64,000 nt of DNA from Shimia sediminis (GTDB taxonomy: Bacteria > Pseudomonadota > Alphaproteobacteria > Rhodobacterales > Rhodobacteraceae). Positions 16,650 to 24,573 of the stretch are shown here, one piece after another. The number at the start of each line of letters is the position of its first letter. Within the stretch, counting starts at the first letter, position 1. Position numbers and translations under genes: made by a program. The DNA is taken from assembly GCF_003990645.1 (NCBI RefSeq), contig NZ_RYZK01000006.1, positions 124,001 through 188,000 of the forward strand, read 5' to 3'. Below the pieces are notes generated by a model. That model was not told where the DNA came from, ran no database searches, and saw only the letters and a program-made list of their open reading frames with translations.

Positions 16650-17242
16650 GACAAGGTTCCTTTTTCCGCGATCAGCGCAGCCTGTCCCTGATCAAACGCC
16701 ACGTCTCTTTCCACCTGCTGCAGCATTGCCCCCTGGCTCTGCAGGGCCTGTGCATAGAACCCTTGCACAGGCCAGTCGCCGACAAGAATAACCTCTTGCC
16801 CCAGCCAATAGGGCCGCGCCGCTGCCAGTTCTGCCCCCAGGAGCGCCCCCCAGGCCCGCCCCGGCGTCACATCCGCCTCAGCCAGTTCCCCCGCCAGCCG
16901 TTCAGGCCGCGAGAGGGTCGCCTGCAACCCGTCCTCAAAGCCCTCTTCAGCCATGGCGCGCAGGCCCTCTGCCACTTCAACGCTGACAAAGCTGGCAAAG
17001 CTCACAACCTCGCCCACACTCACATGTGCCCAAACCGTGCGTGACCCAACAACACAGATCACACCGTCCCAATTGGGCCGACCCGCAATCACACCCGCGA
17101 TCTGAACCACCTGCGCACCGGTGGCGCGGCTGGCCGGACTGTCCTGAATCAACCCCGGCACGTCGCCTGTGAAGGGCACAATCACTTTACACGGGACCTT
17201 TCGCACCGGCCCCGATAGTCTGGCTGTCTGCAATATGCTCAA
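16646..17242 (-). CDS. Truncated 2-dehydro-3-deoxygalactonokinase (DgoK)-like protein
   Basis: The 198 residues match the middle and C-terminal part of DgoK: VPGLIQDSPASR, then GVICVVGSRTVWAHVSVGEV, and LLGAELAAARPYWLG followed by VILVGDWPVQGFYAQAL. Full DgoK has about 290 residues; the first about 95, which carry the N-terminal nucleotide-binding lobe, are missing. Conserved kinase positions are altered: GTH becomes GSR, and the MTGE-type motif becomes VSVE. A TTG start at 17240-17242 has a strong AAGGAG seven bases upstream (17250-17255), so the short form looks deliberately translated. The sirtuin gene lies upstream on the other strand, leaving no room for the missing part. It is coupled to the phosphatase gene by ATGA. 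Confidence 0.7.
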   Translation of the reverse strand: MSILQTARLSGPVRKVPCKVIVPFTGDVPGLIQDSPASRATGAQVVQIAGVIAGRPNWDGVICVVGSRTVWAHVSVGEVVSFASFVSVEVAEGLRAMAEEGFEDGLQATLSRPERLAGELAEADVTPGRAWGALLGAELAAARPYWLGQEVILVGDWPVQGFYAQALQSQGAMLQQVERDVAFDQGQAALIAEKGTLS

Positions 17243-17378
17243 CGCGTTTCTCCTTTGGTCCTTGTTTGGGCAAGCAGCGCCCACGGGTCAAGAATGTTCC
17301 CGAACCCGGCCCTTGCCTTTTCCATCCAATCAGCGCTTTCTTGGCCCAATGTCCAACACCGCAGCGGAGACATCAGCC

Positions 17379-18077
17379 ATGGCCCATGACAAGATCGTCA
17401 TCCTGACCGGCGCAGGGATATCTGCTGAAAGCGGCCTTGGCACGTTTCGCGACGAAGGCGGCCTGTGGGCGCAGCACCGGATCGAGGATGTCGCCACCCC
17501 GGAAGGCTTTCACAGGAACCCCGATCTAGTGCATGATTTCTACAACGCGCGTCGCGTGCAGGCGGCTGAGGCCCGGGCCAATGCCGCCCACAAGGCCCTG
17601 GCAACCCTCGAACAGGATCACCCGGGCGAGGTGATCATCGTGACCCAGAACGTGGATGGCCTGCACGAACAGGCGGGCTCGAAAAACGTTCTGCACATGC
17701 ACGGACGTCTTGACGGCGCCTTATGCGCGGCTTGCGATCACCGGTGGGAGGCCCCGGACAGGATGCACAAGGCCGACAGATGCCCAAAGTGCAGTCATCA
17801 GTCCACACGGCCCGATATCGTCTGGTTCGGCGAAATTCCCTATTTCATGGATGTGATTTGGGATCACCTCGACAGCGCCGATCTGTTTGTCGCCATCGGC
17901 ACCTCGGGCGAGGTTTACCCCGCAGCGGCCTTCGTGCAAGAGGCCCAGCGTGCTGGCGCCCATACGATCGAGCTGAACCTTGCCCCCTCGTCCCGCGTGT
18001 CCGATTTTGCCGAGACCTGTTTTGGCCCAGCGACAGAGATCGTGCCCCGCTGGGTGGAACAGGAACTGAAACGCTAA
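17379..18077 (+). CDS. cobB: NAD-dependent protein deacylase (sirtuin, CobB-type)
   Basis: The 232-residue protein has the sirtuin signatures GAGIS (11-15), QNVDGLH (90-96), the catalytic His108 in HMHG and a Cys4 zinc site (Cys116, Cys119, Cys135, Cys138). FYNARR places Tyr55 and Arg58, the pair that marks class III sirtuins acting on succinyl- and malonyl-lysine as well as acetyl-lysine. It regulates enzymes such as acyl-CoA synthetases in the cytoplasm. The start at 17379 has GCGGAG nine bases upstream; an ATG at 17349 would add ten residues. A strong terminator follows at 18097. Confidence 0.93.
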   Translation: MAHDKIVILTGAGISAESGLGTFRDEGGLWAQHRIEDVATPEGFHRNPDLVHDFYNARRVQAAEARANAAHKALATLEQDHPGEVIIVTQNVDGLHEQAGSKNVLHMHGRLDGALCAACDHRWEAPDRMHKADRCPKCSHQSTRPDIVWFGEIPYFMDVIWDHLDSADLFVAIGTSGEVYPAAAFVQEAQRAGAHTIELNLAPSSRVSDFAETCFGPATEIVPRWVEQELKR

Positions 18078-18096
18078 GCACTGGCACAACGGCAAA

Positions 18097-18120
18097 CAGG
18101 CCGGGGTTTCCCCCGGCCTG
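18097..18120 (+). terminator. Rho-independent terminator after the sirtuin gene
   Basis: The stem CAGGCCGGGG / CCCCGGCCTG encloses TTTC and is followed by CGTTTT on the plus strand. On the minus strand TTTG follows, so it may also end the copper-chaperone transcript. Confidence 0.8.
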
Positions 18121-18167
18121 CGTTTTGGCGAGGGCTCCCTTGGGGAGCCTGAGGCGGAACGCGCCCC

Positions 18168-18635
18168 TTAGTGGTTCATCTGACCATGCTTCGGCTTGCG
18201 CTCGAGATCGACAGGGATCGATACTTTGACGTCACCCGCCTTTTCGAACACCAGGATCACGTCGACGGTATCGCCATGTTCCAGCGGGCGGTTCAGCCCC
18301 ATGAACATCACATGGTCACCGCCCCGCATCAGCATGTGAGACTCTCCGGCGGGAATGGCAAACCCTTCGGGCACGTGCATCATCTGCATGACGCCGTCGG
18401 CATTCTCTTTGTGGGTGTGCAGTTCCACTTTCTTGGCAACGTCGGACCGCGCATCAATCAGCTGGTCATCTTCGGCGCCCGTGTTCATCAGCATCATGAA
18501 GGCGGCGCCGGTTTTGGCGTTCGCGGTCGCGCTGCGCGCATAGGGGTCTTTGACCATGATCATGTCATTGGCAAAGGCAGGCAAGGCAAAGGCGACGGTG
18601 GCAGCCGCAACAGCGGCGAGGGATTTCAGGGACAT
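18168..18635 (-). CDS. Periplasmic copper chaperone PCu(A)C
   Basis: After a signal peptide (MSLKSLAAVAAATVAFALPA, cleavage AFA-NDM), the mature domain carries the exact family copper motif H-x10-M-x21-H-x-M at His75, Met86, His108 and Met110. PCu(A)C binds Cu(I) in the periplasm and delivers it for assembly of the CuA or CuB centre of cytochrome oxidases. Length (155 residues) is typical. The gene is probably cotranscribed with the small cysteine/histidine protein upstream, 68 bp away. Confidence 0.93.
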   Translation of the reverse strand: MSLKSLAAVAAATVAFALPAFANDMIMVKDPYARSATANAKTGAAFMMLMNTGAEDDQLIDARSDVAKKVELHTHKENADGVMQMMHVPEGFAIPAGESHMLMRGGDHVMFMGLNRPLEHGDTVDVILVFEKAGDVKVSIPVDLERKPKHGQMNH

Positions 18636-18703
18636 CTTGTCACTCCGGAGTGGTATCTGGTCTGTATTTTGTCGAAGAGTAGAAACAGGAGCCCTGGGTG
18701 GGC

Positions 18704-19051
18704 TCAGGATACCGAAGGAGGCGCACGGGCCGAGGTCTCGATGGCTCGAATCACACCAAGCGACACCTCATGCAGGCTGGAGATTTTTTGTCCACGCATC
18801 TCGACGGGCACGGCCAGCGCAGGGACGGGCGCGACCGCATCCAAAAGCGAGAGGCTGAATTCCGGACAAATATGGGAGTGACCCGTTGGATTGCCGTCGG
18901 CGTCGACCGCGATCATGACAGGGCCCGTGCCGGTGCACAGCTCCATCAGGCCCGCATTGGTCTGCATACCGCGCGCAATGGCCATACTGTGCCCGGTCAG
19001 GACCAGCACAGCCACCAAGAGAATCGCGATTTGCCGATGCATCCACGTCAT
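18704..19051 (-). CDS. Small membrane-anchored or secreted protein paired with PCu(A)C (DUF2946-like?)
   Basis: From the ATG at 19049-19051 the 115-residue protein begins MTWMHRQIAILLVAVLVLTG, a signal peptide or single anchor. It then reads LMELCTGTGPVMIAVDADG followed by GHSHICPEF, giving two cysteines and two histidines. The layout resembles DUF2946-type proteins near copper genes, although the usual second cysteine of the C-P-x-C pair is phenylalanine here. An ATG at 19040-19042 is an alternative. Its place directly upstream of the PCu(A)C gene suggests a role in periplasmic metal handling; that is inference. Confidence 0.6.
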   Translation of the reverse strand: MTWMHRQIAILLVAVLVLTGHSMAIARGMQTNAGLMELCTGTGPVMIAVDADGNPTGHSHICPEFSLSLLDAVAPVPALAVPVEMRGQKISSLHEVSLGVIRAIETSARAPPSVS

Positions 19052-19100
19052 GGGCGCAAGATAAACCTTCCTGCACGGGAAGCCATAGCGACAAAAGGAA

Positions 19101-19132
19101 ACAGCCCCGGCGGATGATCCGCGCGGGGCTGT
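19101..19132 (-). terminator. Rho-independent terminator after rpmB
   Basis: The minus strand forms ACAGCCCCG / CGGGGCTGT with an inner CGGATGATCCG palindrome, followed by TTCCTTTTG. It lies 26 bp past the rpmB stop codon. Confidence 0.85.
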
Positions 19133-19157
19133 CTTCACTGTCCGATCGTCAAAGTAT

Positions 19158-19448
19158 TCAGGCGCTTGCGGCCTGTGCCTTGGCAATCTCTTTTTTCACT
19201 TTCAGCGCGTTGGCCGACAGTTCGTCGTCCTTGGCTTTGGCCAGGAACGCGTCCAGGCCACCGCGGTGATCGACCGAGCGCAGGGCGGCTGCCGAGATGC
19301 GCAGCTTAACGCCACGGCCCAGCGACTCAGACTGCAGGGTCACGTCGTTCAGGTTTGGCAGAAAACGACGGCGGGTTCTGTTTTTGGCGTGGCTGACATT
19401 GTTGCCAGTCATCGGGCCTTTTCCGGTCAGTTCGCAACGGCGCGACAT
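19158..19448 (-). CDS. rpmB: 50S ribosomal protein L28
   Basis: The 96-residue basic protein begins [20 protein letters not shown], the signature start of L28, followed by [16 protein letters not shown]. The alphaproteobacterial C-terminal extension ([20 protein letters not shown]) is present. L28 is part of the large ribosomal subunit near the exit site. The gene is monocistronic by the look of it, with hairpins on both sides (19101-19132 and 19502-19523). Confidence 0.97.
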   Translation of the reverse strand: MSRRCELTGKGPMTGNNVSHAKNRTRRRFLPNLNDVTLQSESLGRGVKLRISAAALRSVDHRGGLDAFLAKAKDDELSANALKVKKEIAKAQAASA

Positions 19449-19501
19449 GGGTTCATCCTCGTTCTTCGGTCCACGGGGACTTTTGCCCCGTCAATGCAAA
19501 A

Positions 19502-19523
19502 GGGCGCCGCCGTGGCAGCGCCC
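19502..19523 (-). terminator. Terminator or leader hairpin upstream of rpmB
   Basis: On the minus strand GGGCGC-TGCCACGGCG-GCGCCC is followed by TTTTGC. It lies between meaB and rpmB, both on the minus strand. It could end the meaB transcript or act in the rpmB leader. Confidence 0.55.
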
Positions 19524-19622
19524 GGAATTTCGTTCGCGGTCATTAGGCCGAATTTGAGGGGGCGTCAAGTGATTCAAGGCAAGGTTTTTGGCAGGACCCT
19601 GCCGTTTTCTCATTTTGCATTC

Positions 19623-19680
19623 AGAGGCCCTGCCCCTCGCAGCCAAAGGCCAGGCACCCCGGAGTATTTCCGGAAAGATG
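19623..19680 (-). repeat. AT-core/GC-hairpin intergenic repeat, copy D
   Basis: The minus strand reads CATCTTTCCGGAAATACTCC followed by GGGG and a GC-rich tail ending GAGGGGCAGGGCCTC. Order and spacing parallel copy C at 32227-32292: an AT-centred palindrome (TTTCCGGAAA), a short G-run and GC hairpins. It lies just past the meaB stop codon. Confidence 0.55.
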
Positions 19681-19685
19681 GCGCG

Positions 19686-20669
19686 TTATTGCGCTGAGAT
19701 ATCCAGAATCGACAGAACCTCATCAGCGGCACTTGAAGGTGTCACTTCGCCCGAGGCCACGCGCGTCTCGAGCCGCGTCAGCGCGTCTTTCACACGCCCC
19801 TGGTTGAGCCGCGCCAAGAGGCCCTGCTTGACCTCTTCGTGGAACCAGAATTGCGCCTGCTGGGTGCGGCGGGCCTCCCAGTGGCCATTTTCGCGGCGCC
19901 AGTCGGTCAGGGTGTTCATCTCTTCCCAGGCCTCTTGCAGCCCATGCTCTTCGACCGCTGAGACCGTCATCGCCTTGGGGAACCCCTGTGGATCCTGCGG
20001 GCGTTTGCGCAACAGGCGCAGCGCACCGGCATAATCGGCGCAGGTCCGCATCGCCGTGGGTTTGAGGTCTCCGTCGGCCTTGTTGACGAGGATGATGTCA
20101 GCCATCTCCATGATGCCACGCTTGACGCCCTGCAATTCGTCACCGCCGGCCGGGGCCAGCAGCAGCAGGAACAAATCGGACATTTCGGCCACGACGGTTT
20201 CGGATTGCCCAACGCCGACCGTTTCGATCAACACCACGTCAAAGCCCGCTGCTTCGCACAGGGCGACCGCCTCGCGGGTGCGGCGCGCCACGCCGCCGAG
20301 ATGTGACTGGCTGGGCGATGGGCGGATAAAGGCGTTGGGGTCGCGGCTGAGGCGTTCCATCCGTGTCTTGTCCCCGAGGATCGAGCCGCCCGAGCGCGCC
20401 GACGAGGGATCCACGGCCAGCACCGCGACGCGCAAACCCCGGGCGGTCAGCATCATGCCAAAGCTTTCGATAAACGTGGACTTACCCACCCCCGGCGTGC
20501 CCGACAGGCCGATACGCAGCGCCTGTTTGCCCGCGCTGCGCAACGCTTCGAGCAGCTCGGCCGCCTGTGCGCGGTGGTCCGCTCGACCGCTTTCCACGAG
20601 CGTGATCGCCCTTGCCAGCGCCCGCCGCTCCTGTTTCAATATCCTGTCACGCAGCTCTGCAATATTCAT
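19686..20669 (-). CDS. meaB: Methylmalonyl-CoA mutase-associated GTPase MeaB
   Basis: MeaB is a G3E-family GTPase that guards and reloads adenosylcobalamin in methylmalonyl-CoA mutase. The 327-residue protein carries the P-loop GTPGVGKST (57-65), the switch region VDPSSARSGGSILGDKTRM, the Walker B-like ETVGVGQSE and NKADGD for guanine recognition. It starts at the ATG 20667-20669; an in-frame TTG two codons upstream is less likely. The mutase gene is not in the window, while the epimerase gene of the same pathway is at 50804. It diverges from the DUF3108 gene. Confidence 0.95.
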   Translation of the reverse strand: MNIAELRDRILKQERRALARAITLVESGRADHRAQAAELLEALRSAGKQALRIGLSGTPGVGKSTFIESFGMMLTARGLRVAVLAVDPSSARSGGSILGDKTRMERLSRDPNAFIRPSPSQSHLGGVARRTREAVALCEAAGFDVVLIETVGVGQSETVVAEMSDLFLLLLAPAGGDELQGVKRGIMEMADIILVNKADGDLKPTAMRTCADYAGALRLLRKRPQDPQGFPKAMTVSAVEEHGLQEAWEEMNTLTDWRRENGHWEARRTQQAQFWFHEEVKQGLLARLNQGRVKDALTRLETRVASGEVTPSSAADEVLSILDISAQ

Positions 20670-20724
20670 GAGCAAAATCCATACTGTCCCGGCGCGCGCG
20701 CCAAATCGTTTCCGCGGTGATTAC

Positions 20725-21456
20725 ATGCCTTGCCTGCCTCGCAAAAGTCCAGTGCATCACGGTCGCATGGTGCTGATTGCGGCTGTTTTGGCGCTTTTGC
20801 CGCTTTTGGCACAGGCCGATCAGCTGTGGTCGGTGCATGCCTTTGGCCTGCGTGTCGGTGAATTGACGGTGGATATGCAGGAAAGCGGCGCCCGCTACAG
20901 GGCCAAGAGCCAGTTCAAGACAACCGGGCTGGCAGGGGTTGTGGCCACAATCCGATTTGACATCCAAGTCTCGGGCGCGCGCTCGGGCGATGTTTTTGAT
21001 CCGGCCCTCTACCGGGGCAACATCCACACCGGGCGCCGGCAATCGGTCACGGCGCTGGATTTCTCAGGCGCGGTGCCGCGCAAGACAGAAGGCGACGACG
21101 CCCCGGCAGTACCGATTGACGATGCGGCGCTGAGAGGGGCCGTCGATCCGATGACGATGATGTGGCAGGTGCTGCGCAGCCGGGCCACACCGTGCCGGGT
21201 AGATGGCAGGCAGTATGACGGAACACGCCTCGTCGCGATCCGCTTGCTTCGATCGCGCCAAGAGGGTGAAAATCTGGTCTGCGAAGGCGCATACCATCGC
21301 CTGGGCGGATATACACAGGAAGAGTTGGATGAGATCACGGTGACGCCGCTCGAGGTGACTTTTGTGCGCTCGGGGGAAGTGTGGCGCGCAGAGAAAGTCT
21401 GGGTCAAAACACGCCACGGACCTGCGACGCTCAAACGCCGCGACACCCAGCCGTGA
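20725..21456 (+). CDS. DUF3108 domain-containing secreted protein
   Basis: The 243-residue protein has a signal peptide (hydrophobic core VLIAAVLALLPLLAQA) and then the DUF3108 pattern: LWSVHAFGLRVGELTV, YRAKSQFKTTGLAGVV, and PVDP-like VDPMTMMWQVL. Such periplasmic beta-rich proteins of Proteobacteria have no assigned function. Two starts are possible: ATG 20725 (used here) or ATG 20767, which begins directly with the hydrophobic core; neither has a clear ribosome-binding site. The gene diverges from meaB and is followed by a double hairpin at 21461-21505. Confidence 0.75.
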   Translation: MPCLPRKSPVHHGRMVLIAAVLALLPLLAQADQLWSVHAFGLRVGELTVDMQESGARYRAKSQFKTTGLAGVVATIRFDIQVSGARSGDVFDPALYRGNIHTGRRQSVTALDFSGAVPRKTEGDDAPAVPIDDAALRGAVDPMTMMWQVLRSRATPCRVDGRQYDGTRLVAIRLLRSRQEGENLVCEGAYHRLGGYTQEELDEITVTPLEVTFVRSGEVWRAEKVWVKTRHGPATLKRRDTQP

Positions 21457-21460
21457 GGAT

Positions 21461-21505
21461 CAAGGCGTTTGAAAACGCCTTGGCAAGCGGTTTCCAAACC
21501 GCTTG
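21461..21505. repeat. Tandem pair of 22-bp perfect palindromic hairpins
   Basis: Two hairpins lie one base apart: CAAGGCGTTT-GA-AAACGCCTTG (21461-21482) and CAAGCGGTTT-CC-AAACCGCTTG (21484-21505). Both have 10-bp arms around a 2-base centre. The same double design, with an identical CAAGCGGTTT arm, is at 52127-52170. The pair begins 5 bp past a stop codon and may act as a terminator or mRNA-stabilising structure. Confidence 0.8.
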
Positions 21506-21552
21506 ATCGCCCGGCTCTGGACCTTGCGCGTCTCCTGCCGGATAAGGACAAC

Positions 21553-24000
21553 ATGACCAGCCTGCCCATCCATGACGCCATTGCGCCCCTGCTCGACGCG
21601 TTGAAACACCGGGGCCGCGCCGTGCTGCAGGCACCGCCCGGTGCGGGCAAGACCACGGTGGTGCCGTTGGAAATGCTCAAGGCGGGGCTGTGTCAGGGGC
21701 GTATCCTGATGCTGGAACCCCGGCGCCTTGCGGCGCGCGCGGCCGCTGAGCGGATGGCAGATACGCTGGGTCAGAACGTGGGAGATACCGTAGGTTACCG
21801 GGTCCGCGGCGAGTCACGCGTTGGCAAATCCACGCGGATCGAAGTGGTGACCGAGGGCATTCTGACGCGCATGATTCAATCCGACGCCGAGCTGACGGGC
21901 ATTGGCGCGGTGATCTTTGACGAATTTCACGAGCGTTCGCTGAATGCGGACCTGGGGCTCGCTTTGTGCTTGGAAATTGCCGAGGCTCTGCGGGATGACC
22001 TGATCCTGCTGGCGATGTCGGCCACGTTGGACGCTGAGCCGGTGGCCGCCCTGATGGGAGACGCCCCCGTCATCACCTCTGAGGGGCGCAGCTACCCGGT
22101 CGAGACCCGCTGGCTGGACAAGCCCCTGCGCAAAGAGGATCGGCTGGAAGAGGCCACCGCGCGTCTGATCACACAGGCTGTTGACGAAACCGAGGGGGGC
22201 ATTCTGGTGTTCCTGCCCGGCGAAGGTGAAATCTGCCGCGTGCAATCCTTGCTGAAGTTGCCGCAGACCTGCGATATCCGCCCGCTGTACGGCGCCCTGC
22301 CCTTCAAGGAGCAACAGGCCGCCATTCGCCCTGCGGAACAGGGGCGCAAGGTGGTGTTGGCCACCTCCATCGCGGAAACCTCGCTCACCATTCAGGACAT
22401 CCGCGTTGTCGTGGATGCCGGTCGGGCGCGGCGGGCGCGGTTTGACCCCGGATCAGGCATGTCACGGCTGGTGACCGAGCGCGTGACACGCGCCGAGGCG
22501 ATACAACGGCAAGGCCGCGCTGGTCGTGTCGCTGAAGGTCTGTGTTACCGGCTTTGGAGCAAGGGAGAGGACGGCGCCATGCTGCCCTACCCGCCTGCCG
22601 AGATCGAAGCCGCCGATCTCACAGGGCTGGCATTGGAACTGGCGCTCTGGGGCACAGGCCCCGCGGACCTCGGGCTGTTGACGCCGCCCAATCCCGGTGC
22701 CTATCGCGAGGCGCAAACCGTGCTGAAAATGCTGGGCGCCCTGGACACCCAGGACCGCATCACCGCCCATGGCCGCCAGCTGGCCGCCCTGCCGTTACAC
22801 CCGCGTCTGGCGCATATGCTGCAGGTTGCCGGACCGGATGCAGCCCCGCTGGCAGCCCTTCTGGCGGCGCGCGATCCGCTGCACCGGGGCGCACCGGTGG
22901 ACCTGTCGCTGCGGCTTGAGGCCGTGCAGGATGCCCGCCTGTTTGCCCAGCGCCGCCCCTATGGCATCAACCGCGCGGCACTGCACACCATACGTGACGA
23001 GGCCAAACGCCTTGCCCGGGCCGCGAAGACGCCCGCGAGGGGCGGATTGAGCGTGGCGGAGATGGCCGCACTGGCCTATCCCGACCGCATTGGTTTACGG
23101 CGCAAGGGCGACACGCCGCGCTTTTTGTTGTCGGGTGGCAAGGGCGGCATTCTGGACGAGGCGGATCCGCTGGCAGGCGCACGACTGATTGTTGTCACCG
23201 ATACCGACGGCAACCCGCGCGAGGCCCGTATTCGTCAGGCGATCCAGATCACCGAAGGTGAGGTGCGCAATCTGTTTGGTGACCAGATCATTTGGGCGGA
23301 CAGGTGTATATGGTCCAAACGCGAGCGTCGCGTGGTGGCGCGCAGGCAGGAAATGCTTGGCGCCATCGCTCTGGATGACCGCATCTGGAAGGACGCCCCC
23401 AAAGAGTCTGTGTCCATGGCCATGTTGGATGGGGTGCGTGATTTGGGCCTCAGTTTCTCAGATGCAGCGCGGCGCTTTGTGGCGCGGGTCGAGCTGATCC
23501 GAGATGCCGGGCACGATCTTCCCGATATGACTGTCGAAGCCCTGACGGACAGCATTGAAACCTGGCTTTTGCCGCATCTCCAAGGCGTAAAGACCGCAGA
23601 CCACTGGAAACGCTTTGACGTGTTAGAGGCCCTGCGCGCGCGCCTGGACTGGACCCAGATGCAACTGGTGGACCGGCTGGCCCCGGCGCATTTCACCACG
23701 CCGCTGGATCGGCGCATTCCGATCGACTATTCCGGTGAGCACCCGGAAATCTCGTTGCGCCTGCAAGAGCTCTTTGGGCAGACCACGCACCCGATGGTTG
23801 GCAAGACACCTTTGCGCGTGACGCTGTTGTCCCCGGCCGGTCGCCCGGTTCAAACTACCATGGATATCCCCGGTTTCTGGGCCACCTCATATGCAGATGT
23901 GCGCAAGGACATGCGCGGCCGCTATCCCAAACACCCCTGGCCCGAAGACCCGACAAAAGCCGACCCCACTTTGCGTGCCAAGCGACGCAAAGCGCCGTAA
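21553..24000 (+). CDS. hrpB: ATP-dependent helicase HrpB
   Basis: HrpB is a DEAH/RHA-type helicase; its cellular role in most bacteria is unclear. The 815-residue protein has Walker A in APPGAGKTT (27-35), the DEFH box (123-126), SATLDAEPV as motif III, the C-terminal helicase motifs TSIAETSLTIQDIRVVVDAG and QRQGRAGRVAEGLCYRLWS, then the HA2 and HrpB C-terminal domains. Length matches the family. The ATG at 21553 has AAGGA four to five bases upstream, whereas the open frame before it runs through the double hairpin. Confidence 0.95.
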   Translation: MTSLPIHDAIAPLLDALKHRGRAVLQAPPGAGKTTVVPLEMLKAGLCQGRILMLEPRRLAARAAAERMADTLGQNVGDTVGYRVRGESRVGKSTRIEVVTEGILTRMIQSDAELTGIGAVIFDEFHERSLNADLGLALCLEIAEALRDDLILLAMSATLDAEPVAALMGDAPVITSEGRSYPVETRWLDKPLRKEDRLEEATARLITQAVDETEGGILVFLPGEGEICRVQSLLKLPQTCDIRPLYGALPFKEQQAAIRPAEQGRKVVLATSIAETSLTIQDIRVVVDAGRARRARFDPGSGMSRLVTERVTRAEAIQRQGRAGRVAEGLCYRLWSKGEDGAMLPYPPAEIEAADLTGLALELALWGTGPADLGLLTPPNPGAYREAQTVLKMLGALDTQDRITAHGRQLAALPLHPRLAHMLQVAGPDAAPLAALLAARDPLHRGAPVDLSLRLEAVQDARLFAQRRPYGINRAALHTIRDEAKRLARAAKTPARGGLSVAEMAALAYPDRIGLRRKGDTPRFLLSGGKGGILDEADPLAGARLIVVTDTDGNPREARIRQAIQITEGEVRNLFGDQIIWADRCIWSKRERRVVARRQEMLGAIALDDRIWKDAPKESVSMAMLDGVRDLGLSFSDAARRFVARVELIRDAGHDLPDMTVEALTDSIETWLLPHLQGVKTADHWKRFDVLEALRARLDWTQMQLVDRLAPAHFTTPLDRRIPIDYSGEHPEISLRLQELFGQTTHPMVGKTPLRVTLLSPAGRPVQTTMDIPGFWATSYADVRKDMRGRYPKHPWPEDPTKADPTLRAKRRKAP

Positions 24001-24055
24001 AAACACCGTTCAAGCAGAGATCTTCAGGTATGGGGTTGAACTCGCTCCTGAAAAT

Positions 24056-24067
24056 ATGTATATACAT
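24056..24067. promoter_or_regulatory. 12-bp palindrome upstream of the Nudix gene
   Basis: ATGTATATACAT is a perfect palindrome in a locally AT-rich stretch 48 bp before the Nudix ATG, in a suitable place for an operator. No regulator is identified. Confidence 0.3.
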
Positions 24068-24114
24068 TGCACAGACAAAAAAAGGACGGCGAGCAGAAGC
24101 CCCCTCATAAGACA

Positions 24115-24573
24115 ATGACAAACGCTCTAAAATCCGCGCTGACCAATGTGGTCGGCCCTCTTTTGCGACGCCCGAAGCGACTTCAGGTGGCCGCTTTGTG
24201 CTTTCGCCAAGAGGGTGCACAGAAAAAGGTCCTGCTGGTCACCAGCCGGGATACACGCCGTTGGGTTCTGCCCAAGGGCTGGCCGATTGATGGCAAGGAT
24301 GCCGCCGAGGCTGCGCTGCAAGAGGCCTGGGAAGAGGCTGGCGTCAAACAGGGCGAGATCACGGACGAAGCGTTGGGCACCTATGATTACGACAAGGAAC
24401 TCAAGAGCGGCTTGCCCGTGCGGGTTGAGACCGTGGTTTTCCCTGTGAAGGTCAACAAGCTTAGCGACCGGTATCCCGAAGCGGACGAGCGGGATCGCAA
24501 ATGGGTCACACCCCAGGCTGCTGCCAACATGGTTCAGGAACCGGAACTGCAGGAACTGCTGCGCGGTTTGTGA
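24115..24573 (+). CDS. Nudix hydrolase
   Basis: The 152-residue protein aligns to the Nudix fold with LPKGWPIDGKDAAEAALQEA followed by WEEAGV. The spacing of the Nudix box G-x5-E-x7-R-E-U-x-E-E-x-G-U is exact, but the first glutamate is lysine and the arginine is glutamine; the two metal-binding glutamates of EE are retained. The sequence resembles small Nudix proteins of alphaproteobacteria related to diadenosine or diphosphoinositol polyphosphate hydrolases. Its real substrate is unknown. The frame extends upstream from 24067, but MTNALKSALTN at 24115 looks like the start. The pit gene follows after 91 bp. Confidence 0.85.
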   Translation: MTNALKSALTNVVGPLLRRPKRLQVAALCFRQEGAQKKVLLVTSRDTRRWVLPKGWPIDGKDAAEAALQEAWEEAGVKQGEITDEALGTYDYDKELKSGLPVRVETVVFPVKVNKLSDRYPEADERDRKWVTPQAAANMVQEPELQELLRGL

